Assembly (NCBI GenBank): GCA_001306305.2
Contig: CP155577.1
Span: forward strand, 2,897,501 to 2,961,500
DNA from: Citromicrobium bathyomarinum
Lineage (GTDB): Bacteria; Pseudomonadota; Alphaproteobacteria; Sphingomonadales; Sphingomonadaceae
Direction of reading: 5' to 3'
DNA length: 64,000 bases
The position numbers and the translations under genes were made by a program. Numbering within the stretch: position 1 is the stretch's first letter; each line of letters begins with the position of its first letter. The notes below the pieces were generated by a model. It was not told where the DNA came from. It saw only the letters and a program-made list of their open reading frames with translations, and ran no database searches. Of the stretch, positions 36,731 to 45,847 are shown piece by piece.

Positions 36731-37534
36731 TCAGATCGACGCCTTGAGGTAATCGACCAGCGCGCGCACCTTCTTCTGCCGCCATTGCGGCGGCGGCGCG
36801 ACCAGCCAGTAGGACCGGCGGCCTTCGACCGGCCCTTCCTCCACGCGCACCCGCCCCGCATCGATCGCCTCGCTCGCCAGAGCGAAGGGCAGCCGGGCAG
36901 ACCCCATCCCCGCGATCACGCTGGCAAGCGCCTGGCCCGCACTGCCAACCGCAATGCACGGCTCCGCGTCGGTATCGCGACCATCGCCGGGCCAGCCGAC
37001 GCTGCGCCCCTTGGCATGCGGGCTGTCGACCGGGCCGACGGTGACCCACAGCGGCTTGGAAATCTGCTCGCCGGGAAACTCCTCCGGCCCCTCGGCCAGC
37101 CAGATCGCGAGGTCGAGATTGGCTTCGGAGAAATCCGCCCGCTCGCGCTCGCGCAGCTGAAAGCGCACACCGGGCCGCTCGGCCTGGAACGCGGCGAGGC
37201 GCGGGGCGAGCCAGCTTTCGAGGATACCACGCGGCGCACCGATGGCGTAGCGGTCGACCGCCTGCCCTGCCTGCATCGCGGAGACGCTTTCCTCGAACCG
37301 GAGGAAGCCCTCGCGCAGATTGTCGAGCCCGGCCTCGCCTTCCTCGGTCAGCTCCAGCCCCTTGCTCGTGCGGCGAAACAGCACGGTGCCGAGGTGATCC
37401 TCCAGCGCGCGAATCTGCTGGCCGACCGCGGCGGGCGTCACCGCCAACTCGTCCGCCGCCTTGGTGAAGGAAAGGTGCCGCGCGGCGGCATCGTATACGC
37501 GCAGGGCGTTGAGGGGCAGGAGCGTGCGCTTCAT
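36731..37534 (-). CDS. LysR-family transcriptional regulator, GcvA-like
   Basis: A 267-aa protein. The winged HTH is at the N-terminus (LNALRVYDAAARHLSFTKAA, ELAVTPAAVGQQIRALEDHL, FRRTSKGLELTEEG), in the form typical of the GcvA-like subgroup. The substrate-binding domain (about 90-260) is shorter than usual, and the effector pocket region IGAPRGILESWLAPRL is present. It ends next to the convergent end of the winged-helix gene. Target genes cannot be told; it is not divergent from a metabolic gene. The start at 37534 is fixed by MKRTLLPLNALR. Confidence 0.88.
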   Translation of the reverse strand: MKRTLLPLNALRVYDAAARHLSFTKAADELAVTPAAVGQQIRALEDHLGTVLFRRTSKGLELTEEGEAGLDNLREGFLRFEESVSAMQAGQAVDRYAIGAPRGILESWLAPRLAAFQAERPGVRFQLRERERADFSEANLDLAIWLAEGPEEFPGEQISKPLWVTVGPVDSPHAKGRSVGWPGDGRDTDAEPCIAVGSAGQALASVIAGMGSARLPFALASEAIDAGRVRVEEGPVEGRRSYWLVAPPPQWRQKKVRALVDYLKASI

Positions 37535-37631
37535 ATCGCGCGCATCGCTAGCCAGCGAGGGCGCTTGCGGCAAGCCGGGTTACGCCAGAGCCACATCTGT
37601 GGGAACGGCGGCGCGGCCAAGATGCCTATGC

Positions 37632-39155
37632 CTAGTGCGGGATCTGACACGCTTCCTCGGATACGGCATCATTGATGGCCTTACGAATGGCTGCGTTTGC
37701 ATTCGTCTGCGAGGCGAGGTCGGCTGAGGTCACACGTAAGTGTCGGCTGCCTTGCGCCCTTTGGTCCAGCCACCACTTGCGCCCTTCGGAAGCATCCAGG
37801 CCTGGCAGCAGAGACCTTGCAACCGCCAGCATCTCGCCGGGCGGAAGCAGATCGCGATCCAGCGTCGCGGCATTGGCCAGCTGCAACGCCAAGTCGAAGT
37901 TCGCGGCTTCGTTCGCGCGGCCCGCACGCTGTTCGAGTTCCGCGATCAGGCTCTGCTTCGCCGCCGCCCATTCGGCCTCGGTGAAGCCGGTCTGCCCGAT
38001 GTCGCATGCGGTTTGCACGAGGTTGGCGGCGGCTTCGCGCCAGCGACCCGGGACAAAGTCGTCCCACATGACCAGGAAGCGGAAATTGTTCGCGCCGTTC
38101 TCTATGAAGAACCCGTAGCTGCCAGCCGGGTAGGCTTCGCGGCCTGTCGCGAGGCGGTTGTTGATCACGCGCATCATCAGCAGGTCGAGCAGATCGGCTT
38201 CGGCCTGGCTCGCTCGCGATGTGAGCGGCTCGTATGGCATCGTGAGCGAGAATGTCGCGCCCTCGCGCGCGTAGCGCAATGCCGAGTGACTGACCGGTGC
38301 GATGCGCCCGCTATAGAATGTCGGGACGGGGGCGTGCTCCGGCGCGGGCCCTTCGCCCTGCCAATCGCCAAACTGCGCGTCGATCAGTGTCGCAATCTCG
38401 TCAGGATCGACGTCGCCGACGATCACGATGGTGGTGTTTTCCGGCCGATAGAGGCGCTGATAAAGCGCGCGAACGGCGTCTGGGCTGGCAGTTGGCACGT
38501 CGTCGGAGTTCTGGGCATCGATCAAGTCGGTCGGCGATCCGGGAGCGATCGCCGCAATCAAACCAGCATGGATATCATTGCCAAGCCGCTTGTCCGCCAT
38601 CTCGCGCATCACGGTCTCGCGCTGCTCGTCGACGATGTGTGCCGGAAAGAGGAGCTCGCTTGCAACCTCACGGTAGAGACCAAGCAATACGTCCAGATCG
38701 GCAGTCTGGTTGGTCCGGGAAACGACAAAGTAATCTGACTCTCGCCAGGTCGTGGTGCCACCTGCCGGACTGGGCAAGGAAAGGGGAAAGCCGACCTGAC
38801 GGAAACGACGAATTTGGTCGGGCGCGGATCGCGTCGAACTGGCGAAGGCGAGATGTTCGATCAAGTGCGCCAGCCCGCGCTCCCCGGGTCGGTGTTCGGC
38901 AAGGAAGCCCCCTTTCACCCGGATTCTAATGGCCACCCCCGGTTCCGCTGACGTTCGCGGAAGAATGACATAGCGCAATCCGTTCGGCAGTTGCCCCCGC
39001 ATAATGGGACGCCAACTCTCTTCAGGAGAAGTCGGCTTTTCCTGTTCGATCGCGGAAGGCTCGTCACCCGGACGAGCAAGCTCCTGTGCGAAAGCGCATG
39101 TCGAAGCCGTCAAGGCGACAAGAGACATCAAGCGGACGGAAAACCTGGTCAACAA
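37632..39155 (-). CDS. Exported M16-family metallopeptidase (insulinase-like), single unit
   Basis: A 507-aa protein with a signal peptide (MSLVALTASTCAFAQ). The inverted zinc motif HLIEH is at residues 97-101 (His97, Glu100, His101), and the downstream glutamate is likely in the helix QRETVMREMADK, so the catalytic set looks complete. The following region (PENTTIVIVGDVDPDEI) is the classic M16 second domain. It ends after about one M16 pair instead of the roughly 950 aa of two-unit pitrilysins, so it is a short form that might need a partner; no second M16 gene is next to it. Confidence 0.85.
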   Translation of the reverse strand: MLTRFSVRLMSLVALTASTCAFAQELARPGDEPSAIEQEKPTSPEESWRPIMRGQLPNGLRYVILPRTSAEPGVAIRIRVKGGFLAEHRPGERGLAHLIEHLAFASSTRSAPDQIRRFRQVGFPLSLPSPAGGTTTWRESDYFVVSRTNQTADLDVLLGLYREVASELLFPAHIVDEQRETVMREMADKRLGNDIHAGLIAAIAPGSPTDLIDAQNSDDVPTASPDAVRALYQRLYRPENTTIVIVGDVDPDEIATLIDAQFGDWQGEGPAPEHAPVPTFYSGRIAPVSHSALRYAREGATFSLTMPYEPLTSRASQAEADLLDLLMMRVINNRLATGREAYPAGSYGFFIENGANNFRFLVMWDDFVPGRWREAAANLVQTACDIGQTGFTEAEWAAAKQSLIAELEQRAGRANEAANFDLALQLANAATLDRDLLPPGEMLAVARSLLPGLDASEGRKWWLDQRAQGSRHLRVTSADLASQTNANAAIRKAINDAVSEEACQIPH

Positions 39156-39550
39156 AGCCCCCTCTCCCTTCAGGCTAGGTTGCTACACGAATATGATTAT
39201 CGTTCCGAAAGAAAAGCATATGTCTCACCAACAGAGCCAGCTTTCGACAATGCCCGTCTCGCAGCCAGCGAGTTGGTTTTGACAGAAGCTGTATTCTGCG
39301 CCGGAATTGCCATGAGCATACATGCATTGAACACTGCGAATTCATCTGCGCGGCCTCGGCTCCCACCATCGGTGGTCGCTTATGGGCGCGCGGACGCACA
39401 GCGCAAGCGCGGCGCTTGGGTTACCACATCCAGCCTTTCTGGCGGCCGACAGGCGAAGCAACCCGGGCTGGCCCAACGCTCCACCGCACCAGATTGCCTG
39501 GTCCCGATCTGCGGCCGGTCGTCGCAACGACGATCGCCGAGCGCGCGCCC
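39156..39550. other. Intergenic region, nothing identified
   Basis: 395 nt between the M16 gene and apaG. It includes the A/T-richer upstream area of the M16 gene around 39180-39300 where its promoter should be. A 20-codon frame from ATG at 39221 lacks a ribosome binding site. No repeat or RNA was recognised. Confidence 0.5.
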
Positions 39551-39949
39551 TCAGTGCGCGGTGGCAGGCGCCGCGAGTGGGAAGAAGGGAATGCGCACCT
39601 CGATCGGCGAGCCGTCTTCGCGGTGGAAGGTGTAGAAGCCTTCCATCGAACCGAACGGCGTCGTCAGCGGGCAGCCGGAGACGTAATCATGGCTGCGGCC
39701 CGGGGTGAGCACCGGCTGTTCGCCGACCACACCCTCGCCATCGACATGGCGGACGAGTCCTTGCGCATCGGTGATCCGCCAGTGGCGGGTCATCAGCTGG
39801 ACCCGCTCGCGCGAGGCGTTCTCGATCCGGATATGGTAGATCCAGAACCACTTGCCCGCTGCAGGATCGCTCTGCTCGGGCAAAAAATTGACCGTGACCC
39901 TGACGGTTATGTCTTCGGTCGTGGCGGCGTGGTCGAACAGGTTCTTCAT
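39551..39949 (-). CDS. apaG: ApaG-family protein
   Basis: A 132-aa protein with one FN3-like ApaG domain: VRVTVNFLPEQSDPAAGKWFW, YHIRIENASRERVQLMTRHW, GVVGEQPVLTPGRSHDYVSG and MEGFYTFHREDG. The long frame upstream of 39949 is not supported; MKNLFDHAATTEDITV is the natural start. ApaG has been linked to cobalt/magnesium resistance in enterobacteria, and its biochemical role is unsettled. It lies 95 nt downstream of the glutamate dehydrogenase gene, and metZ lies nearby on the same strand, a neighbourhood I associate with sphingomonads. Confidence 0.93.
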   Translation of the reverse strand: MKNLFDHAATTEDITVRVTVNFLPEQSDPAAGKWFWIYHIRIENASRERVQLMTRHWRITDAQGLVRHVDGEGVVGEQPVLTPGRSHDYVSGCPLTTPFGSMEGFYTFHREDGSPIEVRIPFFPLAAPATAH

Positions 39950-40044
39950 CACGATTCGCGAGCGTAATGCGATTTGGGCCGAGGGCAAGGCGGTGCGTCG
40001 TTTCTTGCCCACAGGCCGACGCGCAGCTTGCCCCGCCCCACAGC

Positions 40045-41316
40045 TCAGCTCTTGCCGAAATCCGCCCGCGTCCCGTGCGCGGAAATCGCGGCACACAGGC
40101 GGCGCAGCGCCACCGCATAGGCCGCCGTGCGCATGTCGGTGTCGCACTCCTGCATCACCTCGCGCACATTTTCGGACGCTTCGGCGATCGTGTCTTCCAG
40201 ATAGTCGTCGACATCGTCGGAGTTCCAGTCGATCCCCTGCCGGCCCTGCACCCACTCGGCGTGGCTGATCGTCACCCCGCCGCCATTGGCGAGGATATCG
40301 GGCACCACCTCGATCCCCGCATCCTGCAAGGCTTTGTCGGCGGCGGGCAGGATCGGGCGGTTGGCCAGTTCGACGATCGCCTTGCATTGGAGCGCCTTGG
40401 CGTCGTCCGCATCGGCGATCACCCCGCCCAGCGCGGCGAACACCAGTACGTCGCATTCGGTCGCCAGCACCTCCTCTGGATCGTCGGAGGACTGCGCATC
40501 GCCGTCATCGTAGGCGGTGACCTTGCCCTTCTCCTCCTTCACCTGCGCCAGCGTCTCTATATCGAGCCCTTCGGGATTGCTGACCGTGCCCGAGGAATCG
40601 GCGACTGCGACGATTGCGTGCCCCGCATCGGCTGCGGCCTTGGCGAACCACAGGCCGGCATTGCCGAAGCCCTGCAGCGCGATGGCCAGCCCACCATCCT
40701 CGCCCAGCCCGGCAAGGTCGCGCATCTCCTCCAGCGCGATATGCGCGCCGCGCCCGGTCGCGGGCGTGCGCCCCGGCATCCCGCCCAGCGCCACGGGCTT
40801 GCCGGTGAAGGCATGCGGCTGGATCGAGCCCGCGATCTCCGAATATTCGGAGACCATCCACGCCATCTCGCGCTCTCCGGTGGCGACGTCGGGCGCGGGC
40901 ACATCGCGATCGGGGCCCAGGATCTTGGCCATCGCACGCACGTAGCCGCGCGCCACGCGCTCCTTCTCCATGGTCGAGAGGTCGTGCGCATCGACCTCGA
41001 CCCCGCCCTTGCCGCCGCCGAAGGGCAGGCCCATCAGCGCGCATTTCATGGTCATCAGGAAGGCGAGCGTCTCGACCTCGTCCGAGTGGACGCTGGGGTG
41101 GAAGCGGATGCCCCCCTTGGTCGGCCCGAGCGCGGAGTTGTACCGGCAGCGCCAGCCTTTGAGCGCCAGCGCCGAGCCATCGTCGCGCCGGATATTGACC
41201 GAGGCGGACAGCGTCTCGATCGGGTTGAGCAGATGCGAGACGACCTCCTTGTCGAGCCCGACCATCTCCGCCGCCCGCGTCATCCGCTCCTGCGCAGCTT
41301 CGAGTAGTTCGCCCAT
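40045..41316 (-). CDS. gdhA: Glu/Leu/Phe/Val-type dehydrogenase, probable glutamate dehydrogenase
   Basis: A 423-aa protein that reversibly deaminates glutamate to 2-oxoglutarate. The dimerisation and substrate domain has KGGIRFHPSV and the active-site lysine region LPFGGGKGGVEVD; catalytic Asp is in PAPDVATGEREMAW. The Rossmann domain follows with VALQGFGNAGLWFAKAAADAG in outline (GxGxxG-like). Length matches the hexameric 420-aa NAD type. The start at 41316 has AGGAGACGACACAC before it. Specificity within the family (Glu against Leu/Val) is not certain from motifs. Confidence 0.9.
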   Translation of the reverse strand: MGELLEAAQERMTRAAEMVGLDKEVVSHLLNPIETLSASVNIRRDDGSALALKGWRCRYNSALGPTKGGIRFHPSVHSDEVETLAFLMTMKCALMGLPFGGGKGGVEVDAHDLSTMEKERVARGYVRAMAKILGPDRDVPAPDVATGEREMAWMVSEYSEIAGSIQPHAFTGKPVALGGMPGRTPATGRGAHIALEEMRDLAGLGEDGGLAIALQGFGNAGLWFAKAAADAGHAIVAVADSSGTVSNPEGLDIETLAQVKEEKGKVTAYDDGDAQSSDDPEEVLATECDVLVFAALGGVIADADDAKALQCKAIVELANRPILPAADKALQDAGIEVVPDILANGGGVTISHAEWVQGRQGIDWNSDDVDDYLEDTIAEASENVREVMQECDTDMRTAAYAVALRRLCAAISAHGTRADFGKS

Positions 41317-41532
41317 GTGTGTCGTCTCCTGTTTTTCTGCATTCAAGGAGAGAACGTGTGGGCGCGGCGGCGTTCCGGCGGTTGCGCGGGGCGATGGCGC
41401 AGGGGAAGAAGGGAAACACCAGTCCCGGGCCCGACTGGAGCTGGTGCTTTTCCTGCGCGCATGTGCGGTACCACTGCCGCCCGCGCCCGGAATTCATTTC
41501 TCAAGATCGCAGCAACATGCTTAGCTCGCACC

Positions 41533-41828
41533 ATGCGGCTGACTATTCTCGCCTCGCTCGCACTTCTATCGACCCCGGGGTATCCGCCCACCCCGGCGGG
41601 CTCAATGCCAAGGGATGCCATAACAACCGCAAGACCGGCGACTATCACTGCCACCGGCAGCGGCGTGCAACCCGGCCCGCGAGTGGAAATTCGGTCGATG
41701 GCAGCGTCTATTTCCCGAACTGCACCACCGCCCGGGCAGCGGGTTTCGGCAATATTCGTCGCGGGCAACCCGGCTATCGCCCCGAGCTGGACCGCGACGA
41801 TGACGGGATTGCCTGCGAGTCGAATTAG
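41533..41828 (+). pseudogene. Excalibur-domain exported protein, frameshifted in the signal peptide
   Basis: From the ATG at 41533 the frame reads a signal peptide MRLTILASLALLSTPG, then leaves register at GGGG (41577-41580). Adding one G restores VSAHPGGLNAKGCHNNRKTG, a YHYH-type metal-binding segment (DYHCHR), and then the excalibur domain SVYFPNCTTARAAGFGNIRR with the calcium-binding end LDRDDDGIACE. The mature domain is intact in the second frame up to TAG at 41826. This is either a genuine inactivating deletion, phase variation in a short G-run, or a sequencing error. Excalibur proteins are extracellular calcium-binding proteins, often joined to nucleases; none is joined here. Confidence 0.75.
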
Positions 41829-41868
41829 CCCGGCGATAGGGCCGTAGAAGTGGAGGCTTCAGCCCCGG

Positions 41869-43074
41869 TCAGAACCCCGCCGCGCCCAGCGCCCGGTCGA
41901 TATCCTCGCGCAGATCCTCGATGTCCTCCAGCCCGACATTGATCCGCACCAGTCCCTCGGTCACGCCCATCTCTGCCCGCGCTTCCTCGCTCAGGCCCGT
42001 GTGAGTGGTGCTGGCCGGGTGGCACGCCAGGCTGCGCGAATCGCCGATATTGTTCGACAGATCGACCAGTTCCAGCGCGTCGAGAAAGGCGTGCGCCTTT
42101 GCGCGGCTGCCGAGATCGAAGGCGAAGATCGGCCCGGTGGCGCGCATCTGCTTCAAGGCGAGCGCGTGGCGCGGGTGGCTTTCCAGCCCGGGATGCAGGA
42201 TGCGCGGCACGCGCGGTTCCATGAATGCGCCCAGCGCAACGGCGTTCTGGCTCTGCCGGTGCGCGCGCAGGTCGAGCGTCTCCAGCCCTTTCATCACCAC
42301 CCACGCATTGAAGGGCGAGAGGTTGGGCCCGGTGTTGCGCTGGAAGGGCAGCAGGACCTCGTCGATCCATTTCTGCGTCCCGCACACCGCGCCCGCGAGC
42401 ACGCGGCCCTGCCCGTCCATCAGCTTGGTCGCGCTGTACGCCACCACGTCCGCGCCGAACTCCATCGGCCGCTGCAGCGCGGGCGAGGCGAAGGCATTGT
42501 CGACCACGGTCGTGATCCCGTGTGCCTTCGCAACACCGCAGACATGCTCGAGGTCGACCACGTCGAGCGTGGGATTGGCGGGCGTTTCGAAGAAGAAGAC
42601 CTTGGTGTTGGGCCGGATCGCGGCTTCCCACGCGTCGTTGTCCGCGCTGTCGATCACACTGGTCTCGATCCCGAAGCGCGGGAGCAGGTGGTCGACCAGC
42701 CAGCGGCACGAACCGAACGCGGCGCGCGCGGCAACGCAGTGATCGCCCGCGGACAGCTGGCACAGCAGCGCAGCTGTCATCGCCGCCATCCCGCTCGCCT
42801 GCACACGACACGCCTCCGCCCTTTCCATCAGCGCAATGCGTTCTTCCAGCATCGCGACGGTCGGGTTCTGGAGCCGCGAATAGGTCATCCCCTCGGCCTC
42901 GCCCGCGAAACGCGCGGCGACTTCGGCCGCGTTGTCGTAGGTATAGCCCGAGGTGAGGAACATCGCCTCGCTCGTCTCGCCATGTTCGGAGCGCCAAGTG
43001 CCGCCGCGTACGGCCTGCGTTGCGGGACGCCACTGCGACGTGACGGAGCGATCCATTCCGGTGGTCTTCTTCAT
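41869..43074 (-). CDS. metZ: O-succinylhomoserine sulfhydrylase
   Basis: A 401-aa PLP enzyme of the Cys/Met metabolism family, making homocysteine from O-succinylhomoserine and sulfide. The PLP lysine is in YSATKLMDGQGR, with the phosphate-binding SGMAAMTAALLC, ETPANPTLDVVDL and VVDNAFASPALQ all in place. The opening (THGTW-like: RPATQAVRGGTWRSEHGETSEA) and the DGQGR form favour MetZ over MetB or MetC. The start at 43074 is chosen by family length; an upstream extension in frame has no family match. It is divergent from the mannosyltransferase-like gene. Confidence 0.93.
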   Translation of the reverse strand: MKKTTGMDRSVTSQWRPATQAVRGGTWRSEHGETSEAMFLTSGYTYDNAAEVAARFAGEAEGMTYSRLQNPTVAMLEERIALMERAEACRVQASGMAAMTAALLCQLSAGDHCVAARAAFGSCRWLVDHLLPRFGIETSVIDSADNDAWEAAIRPNTKVFFFETPANPTLDVVDLEHVCGVAKAHGITTVVDNAFASPALQRPMEFGADVVAYSATKLMDGQGRVLAGAVCGTQKWIDEVLLPFQRNTGPNLSPFNAWVVMKGLETLDLRAHRQSQNAVALGAFMEPRVPRILHPGLESHPRHALALKQMRATGPIFAFDLGSRAKAHAFLDALELVDLSNNIGDSRSLACHPASTTHTGLSEEARAEMGVTEGLVRINVGLEDIEDLREDIDRALGAAGF

Positions 43075-43229
43075 GGGGCCACCGGCTAGGCCCGTGCGCG
43101 CGTGCGGGCAAAAGGAAATTGCTTGTCGGCGGCCAAGCCACACTGCGTGGCCAATCGGCAACGCGGGCACCGCGATGATCATCGGCCCGCTTGTCGCCGT
43201 CGCCCCTCGCCCGTATCGCATCGCTCGCA

Positions 43230-44525
43230 ATGACCCGAGCGCACGCGACCCGCGTTCCCGCAAGCGACGATCCCTTGCTGGCCTGCCTCGGCCTGACGCT
43301 GGGCTTTGCGCTGCTGTGCCTGTGGCGACTGTGGCTGCCCGGCGGGCCGTACTTCGATGAAATCCATTACCTTCCCGCAGCGCGCGAGCTGCTGACCGGG
43401 TTCGACTATCGCAACCCCGAGCATCCGCCGCTGGGCAAGGAGATCATCGCCGCGGGGATCTGGCTGCTGGGCGACAACCCGTGGGGTTGGCGGATCTTCT
43501 CCGCACTGGCGGGCACGCTCGCGCTGTTCGCCGGGATGCGCGCGCTGTGGCACGCGAGCCACAGCCGTGATGCCACGCTGGCCTATGGCGTGCTGCTGGC
43601 GACCGGCTTCCTGCTGTTCGTCCACGCGCAGATTGCGATGCTCGACATCTTCATGGCGGCGTTCTTCCTCACCGCGCTGTGGCTGTTCGCGAGCGCCTGC
43701 CGCCAGCGCCGCGAACCGCGCGCGCGACTGGACCTGATCACAAGCGGGATCGCGCTGGGCCTGTCGATGGCTGCCAAGTGGAACGCCGTACCGCTCGCCC
43801 CGCTGCTGGGCCTGTTCTTCCTCGCGATGCGGATCCATGCGGGCACCTCACGCCAGCGTTTCGCCGACGGGGACGCAAGCCCGGTGCGCGGCGTCTCGCT
43901 GGTCGAGGCGGCGCTGTGGCTCGGCGTGCTGCCGCTGGCGGTGTACTCGGCGACCTTCTGGCCCGCCTTCCAGGTCGAGAACGGGCCATTCGCGGGGATG
44001 GACCTGCTCGGCGCGCATCTGCACATGCTGGAATTGCAGGAGAGCGTGAAGGAAGCGCATCCCTACCAGTCGACCTGGGGCCAGTGGGTGCTGAACACCC
44101 GCGCGATCTGGTACCTGTACGAGGTCACCGACGGCGCGCAGCGCGGGGTGATGCTGATCGGCAATCCGCTGACCATGTGGCTTGGGCTCATCGGAGCCGC
44201 ATGGTGCGCCTTCGCCGCGCTGTTCCGGCGCCGGGCCGACGCGGCCTTTGCGGTGACGCTCTACGCGGCGAGCATCGGCTTCTGGATCGTCGCAGCCAAG
44301 CCGATCCAGTTCTACTACCACTATTTCCTGCCCAGCTGCTTCCTGCTCGCCTGCCTCGCGCTACTGCTCGCGCGGCTGCGCGCGACGGGGTTCGGCTGGG
44401 CCTACTGGGTAGTGCTGGCGGGCAGCGTGGGCGTGTTCGTCTATTTCTACCCGATCCTGAGCGCCGCCGAGCTTTGGGGCGAGCAAGCGTTCAACCAGTG
44501 GATGTGGCTGGCTGGGTGGCGGTAG
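43230..44525 (+). CDS. PMT-family phospholipid-linked glycosyltransferase
   Basis: A 431-aa membrane protein with about ten hydrophobic segments. The catalytic-loop motif of GT39-type enzymes is clear: YFDEIHYLPAARELL with the acidic pair, then NPEHPPLGKEIIAAG. These enzymes transfer a sugar from a polyprenyl-phosphate donor to protein or lipid in the envelope. At 431 aa it is shorter than eukaryotic PMTs but normal for the bacterial group. The next genes on the opposite strand include a dolichol-phosphate-mannose-synthase-like GT2 that could supply its donor. Confidence 0.85.
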   Translation: MTRAHATRVPASDDPLLACLGLTLGFALLCLWRLWLPGGPYFDEIHYLPAARELLTGFDYRNPEHPPLGKEIIAAGIWLLGDNPWGWRIFSALAGTLALFAGMRALWHASHSRDATLAYGVLLATGFLLFVHAQIAMLDIFMAAFFLTALWLFASACRQRREPRARLDLITSGIALGLSMAAKWNAVPLAPLLGLFFLAMRIHAGTSRQRFADGDASPVRGVSLVEAALWLGVLPLAVYSATFWPAFQVENGPFAGMDLLGAHLHMLELQESVKEAHPYQSTWGQWVLNTRAIWYLYEVTDGAQRGVMLIGNPLTMWLGLIGAAWCAFAALFRRRADAAFAVTLYAASIGFWIVAAKPIQFYYHYFLPSCFLLACLALLLARLRATGFGWAYWVVLAGSVGVFVYFYPILSAAELWGEQAFNQWMWLAGWR

Positions 44526-44535
44526 TCCGGAGCGG

Positions 44536-44724
44536 TTAGTCCGGCGTGTAATTCACCAGTTTGCGCACCGCCACGACCACCGAAGCAATCCAGAGCGTCA
44601 GCATCGAGGCGATGAAGACGACTCCGAAGACAACTCCAGCATCCGACATGCGGAAAATCAGCATTCCGAGCATCCCGATCAGCAGACCGGTAAGAGAGGC
44701 ATAGACTGCTTTCACAAACAGCAT
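44536..44724 (-). CDS. Small two-helix membrane protein, unknown
   Basis: A 62-aa protein with two hydrophobic helices (about 4-26 and 30-54) joined by a short loop (RMSDAG), ending KLVNYTPD. It lies 6 nt after the GT2-GtrA gene on the same strand and may be co-transcribed. No family was recognised. Confidence 0.6.
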   Translation of the reverse strand: MLFVKAVYASLTGLLIGMLGMLIFRMSDAGVVFGVVFIASMLTLWIASVVVAVRKLVNYTPD

Positions 44725-44730
44725 TCTACC

Positions 44731-45819
44731 TCATACTCTCCCCCACACAAACCGGTTCGACAGCGCGTAATTCCAAACCGCACCGACCACGATCCCAGCC
44801 AGCGCGGCGAGCAGCCAGTAGGTGCCGCGCGCCTGCAGCAGGCTGGCCAGCGCGACATTGGCCAGCGCTCCGACCGAGCAGGCCACGCAGAACACCGCCC
44901 AGCCGCGCAGCACGGCGGGCACGCTGCGCAGGCGCTGGTCGCGGTAGGTCAGCCAGTTGTTGAGCCAGAAATTGAAGCTCATCGCGGCAAAGGTCGCCAG
45001 CGCCTGCGCGGCGGTGAAGCCGCTGCCCAGCATCCGGAAGACGAGCGCCAGCACGCTCAGATGGACCAGCACCCCCGCCCCGCCGACCGTGCCGAACAGC
45101 GCGAAACGCGTCGGCACGATCCGGCCCAGATGCCGCTCGTACAGGCCGACCAGGAATTCGAACGCGACTGCCCGGTCGAGCTTGCTTTCCCCCGCACGCC
45201 GCGCGGCGAAATGCATTGGCACCTCTGCCACCCGCAACCGCTCGGGCGAGCCTGACAGGATGTCGAGCAGCACCTTGAACCCGATCCCCGACAGGCGCGG
45301 GGCGAGTGCGCGCAGGCGGACGGTCTCCATCGCGAAGAAGCCGCTCATCGGGTCGCTCAGCTCGACCCCGGTGAGCATCCGGGCGAGCCGGTTGGCCAGC
45401 CGCGATCCGCGTTCGCGCCGCGCGCTGGGCAGGCCATCCGCGCTCGCCCCTTCGGCAAAGCGGGAGGCGACCACCAGGTCCGCCGCGCCGCTGCGCAGGT
45501 GTTCAAGCATGTCCGGGATCAGCGCGGGGTCGTGCTGCAGATCGGCATCCATCACCGCCACCACGGGCGCAGCGGTCGCGCACGCGCCCTCGATCACCGC
45601 CGAGGCAAGCCCGCGCCGCCCGATCCGCTGGATCACGCGCACGCGCGGATCGCTCCGGGCGATCTTGCGCAGCGCATCGGCGGTGCCGTCGGTGCTGTCG
45701 TCGTCGACGAAGATCGCTTCCCAGCGCAGTTCCGCCAGTTCCGCGTCGAGCCTTTCGATCAGCGGGACGATATTCTCGCGCTCGTTGAGCGTGGGCAGGA
45801 TGACCGCGATTTCAAGCAC
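44731..45819 (-). CDS. Bifunctional GT2 glycosyltransferase with GtrA-like membrane domain
   Basis: A 362-aa fusion. Residues 1-235 are a DPM1-like GT-A glycosyltransferase: LPTLNERENIVPLIERLD, FVDDDSTDGTAD, the DxD-type VMDADLQHDP, and SGIGFKVLLDILSG. Residues about 240-362 carry four hydrophobic helices of the GtrA type (RFALFGTVGGAGVLVHL, FNFWLNNWLTYRD, WNYALSNRFVWGR). Such fusions make polyprenyl-phosphate sugar and may help flip it. This suits the PMT-type enzyme encoded just across the small gene. Confidence 0.9.
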   Translation of the reverse strand: MLEIAVILPTLNERENIVPLIERLDAELAELRWEAIFVDDDSTDGTADALRKIARSDPRVRVIQRIGRRGLASAVIEGACATAAPVVAVMDADLQHDPALIPDMLEHLRSGAADLVVASRFAEGASADGLPSARRERGSRLANRLARMLTGVELSDPMSGFFAMETVRLRALAPRLSGIGFKVLLDILSGSPERLRVAEVPMHFAARRAGESKLDRAVAFEFLVGLYERHLGRIVPTRFALFGTVGGAGVLVHLSVLALVFRMLGSGFTAAQALATFAAMSFNFWLNNWLTYRDQRLRSVPAVLRGWAVFCVACSVGALANVALASLLQARGTYWLLAALAGIVVGAVWNYALSNRFVWGRV

Positions 45820-45847
45820 TCAGGTGTGACCCCCAATGGCCTAAAAG

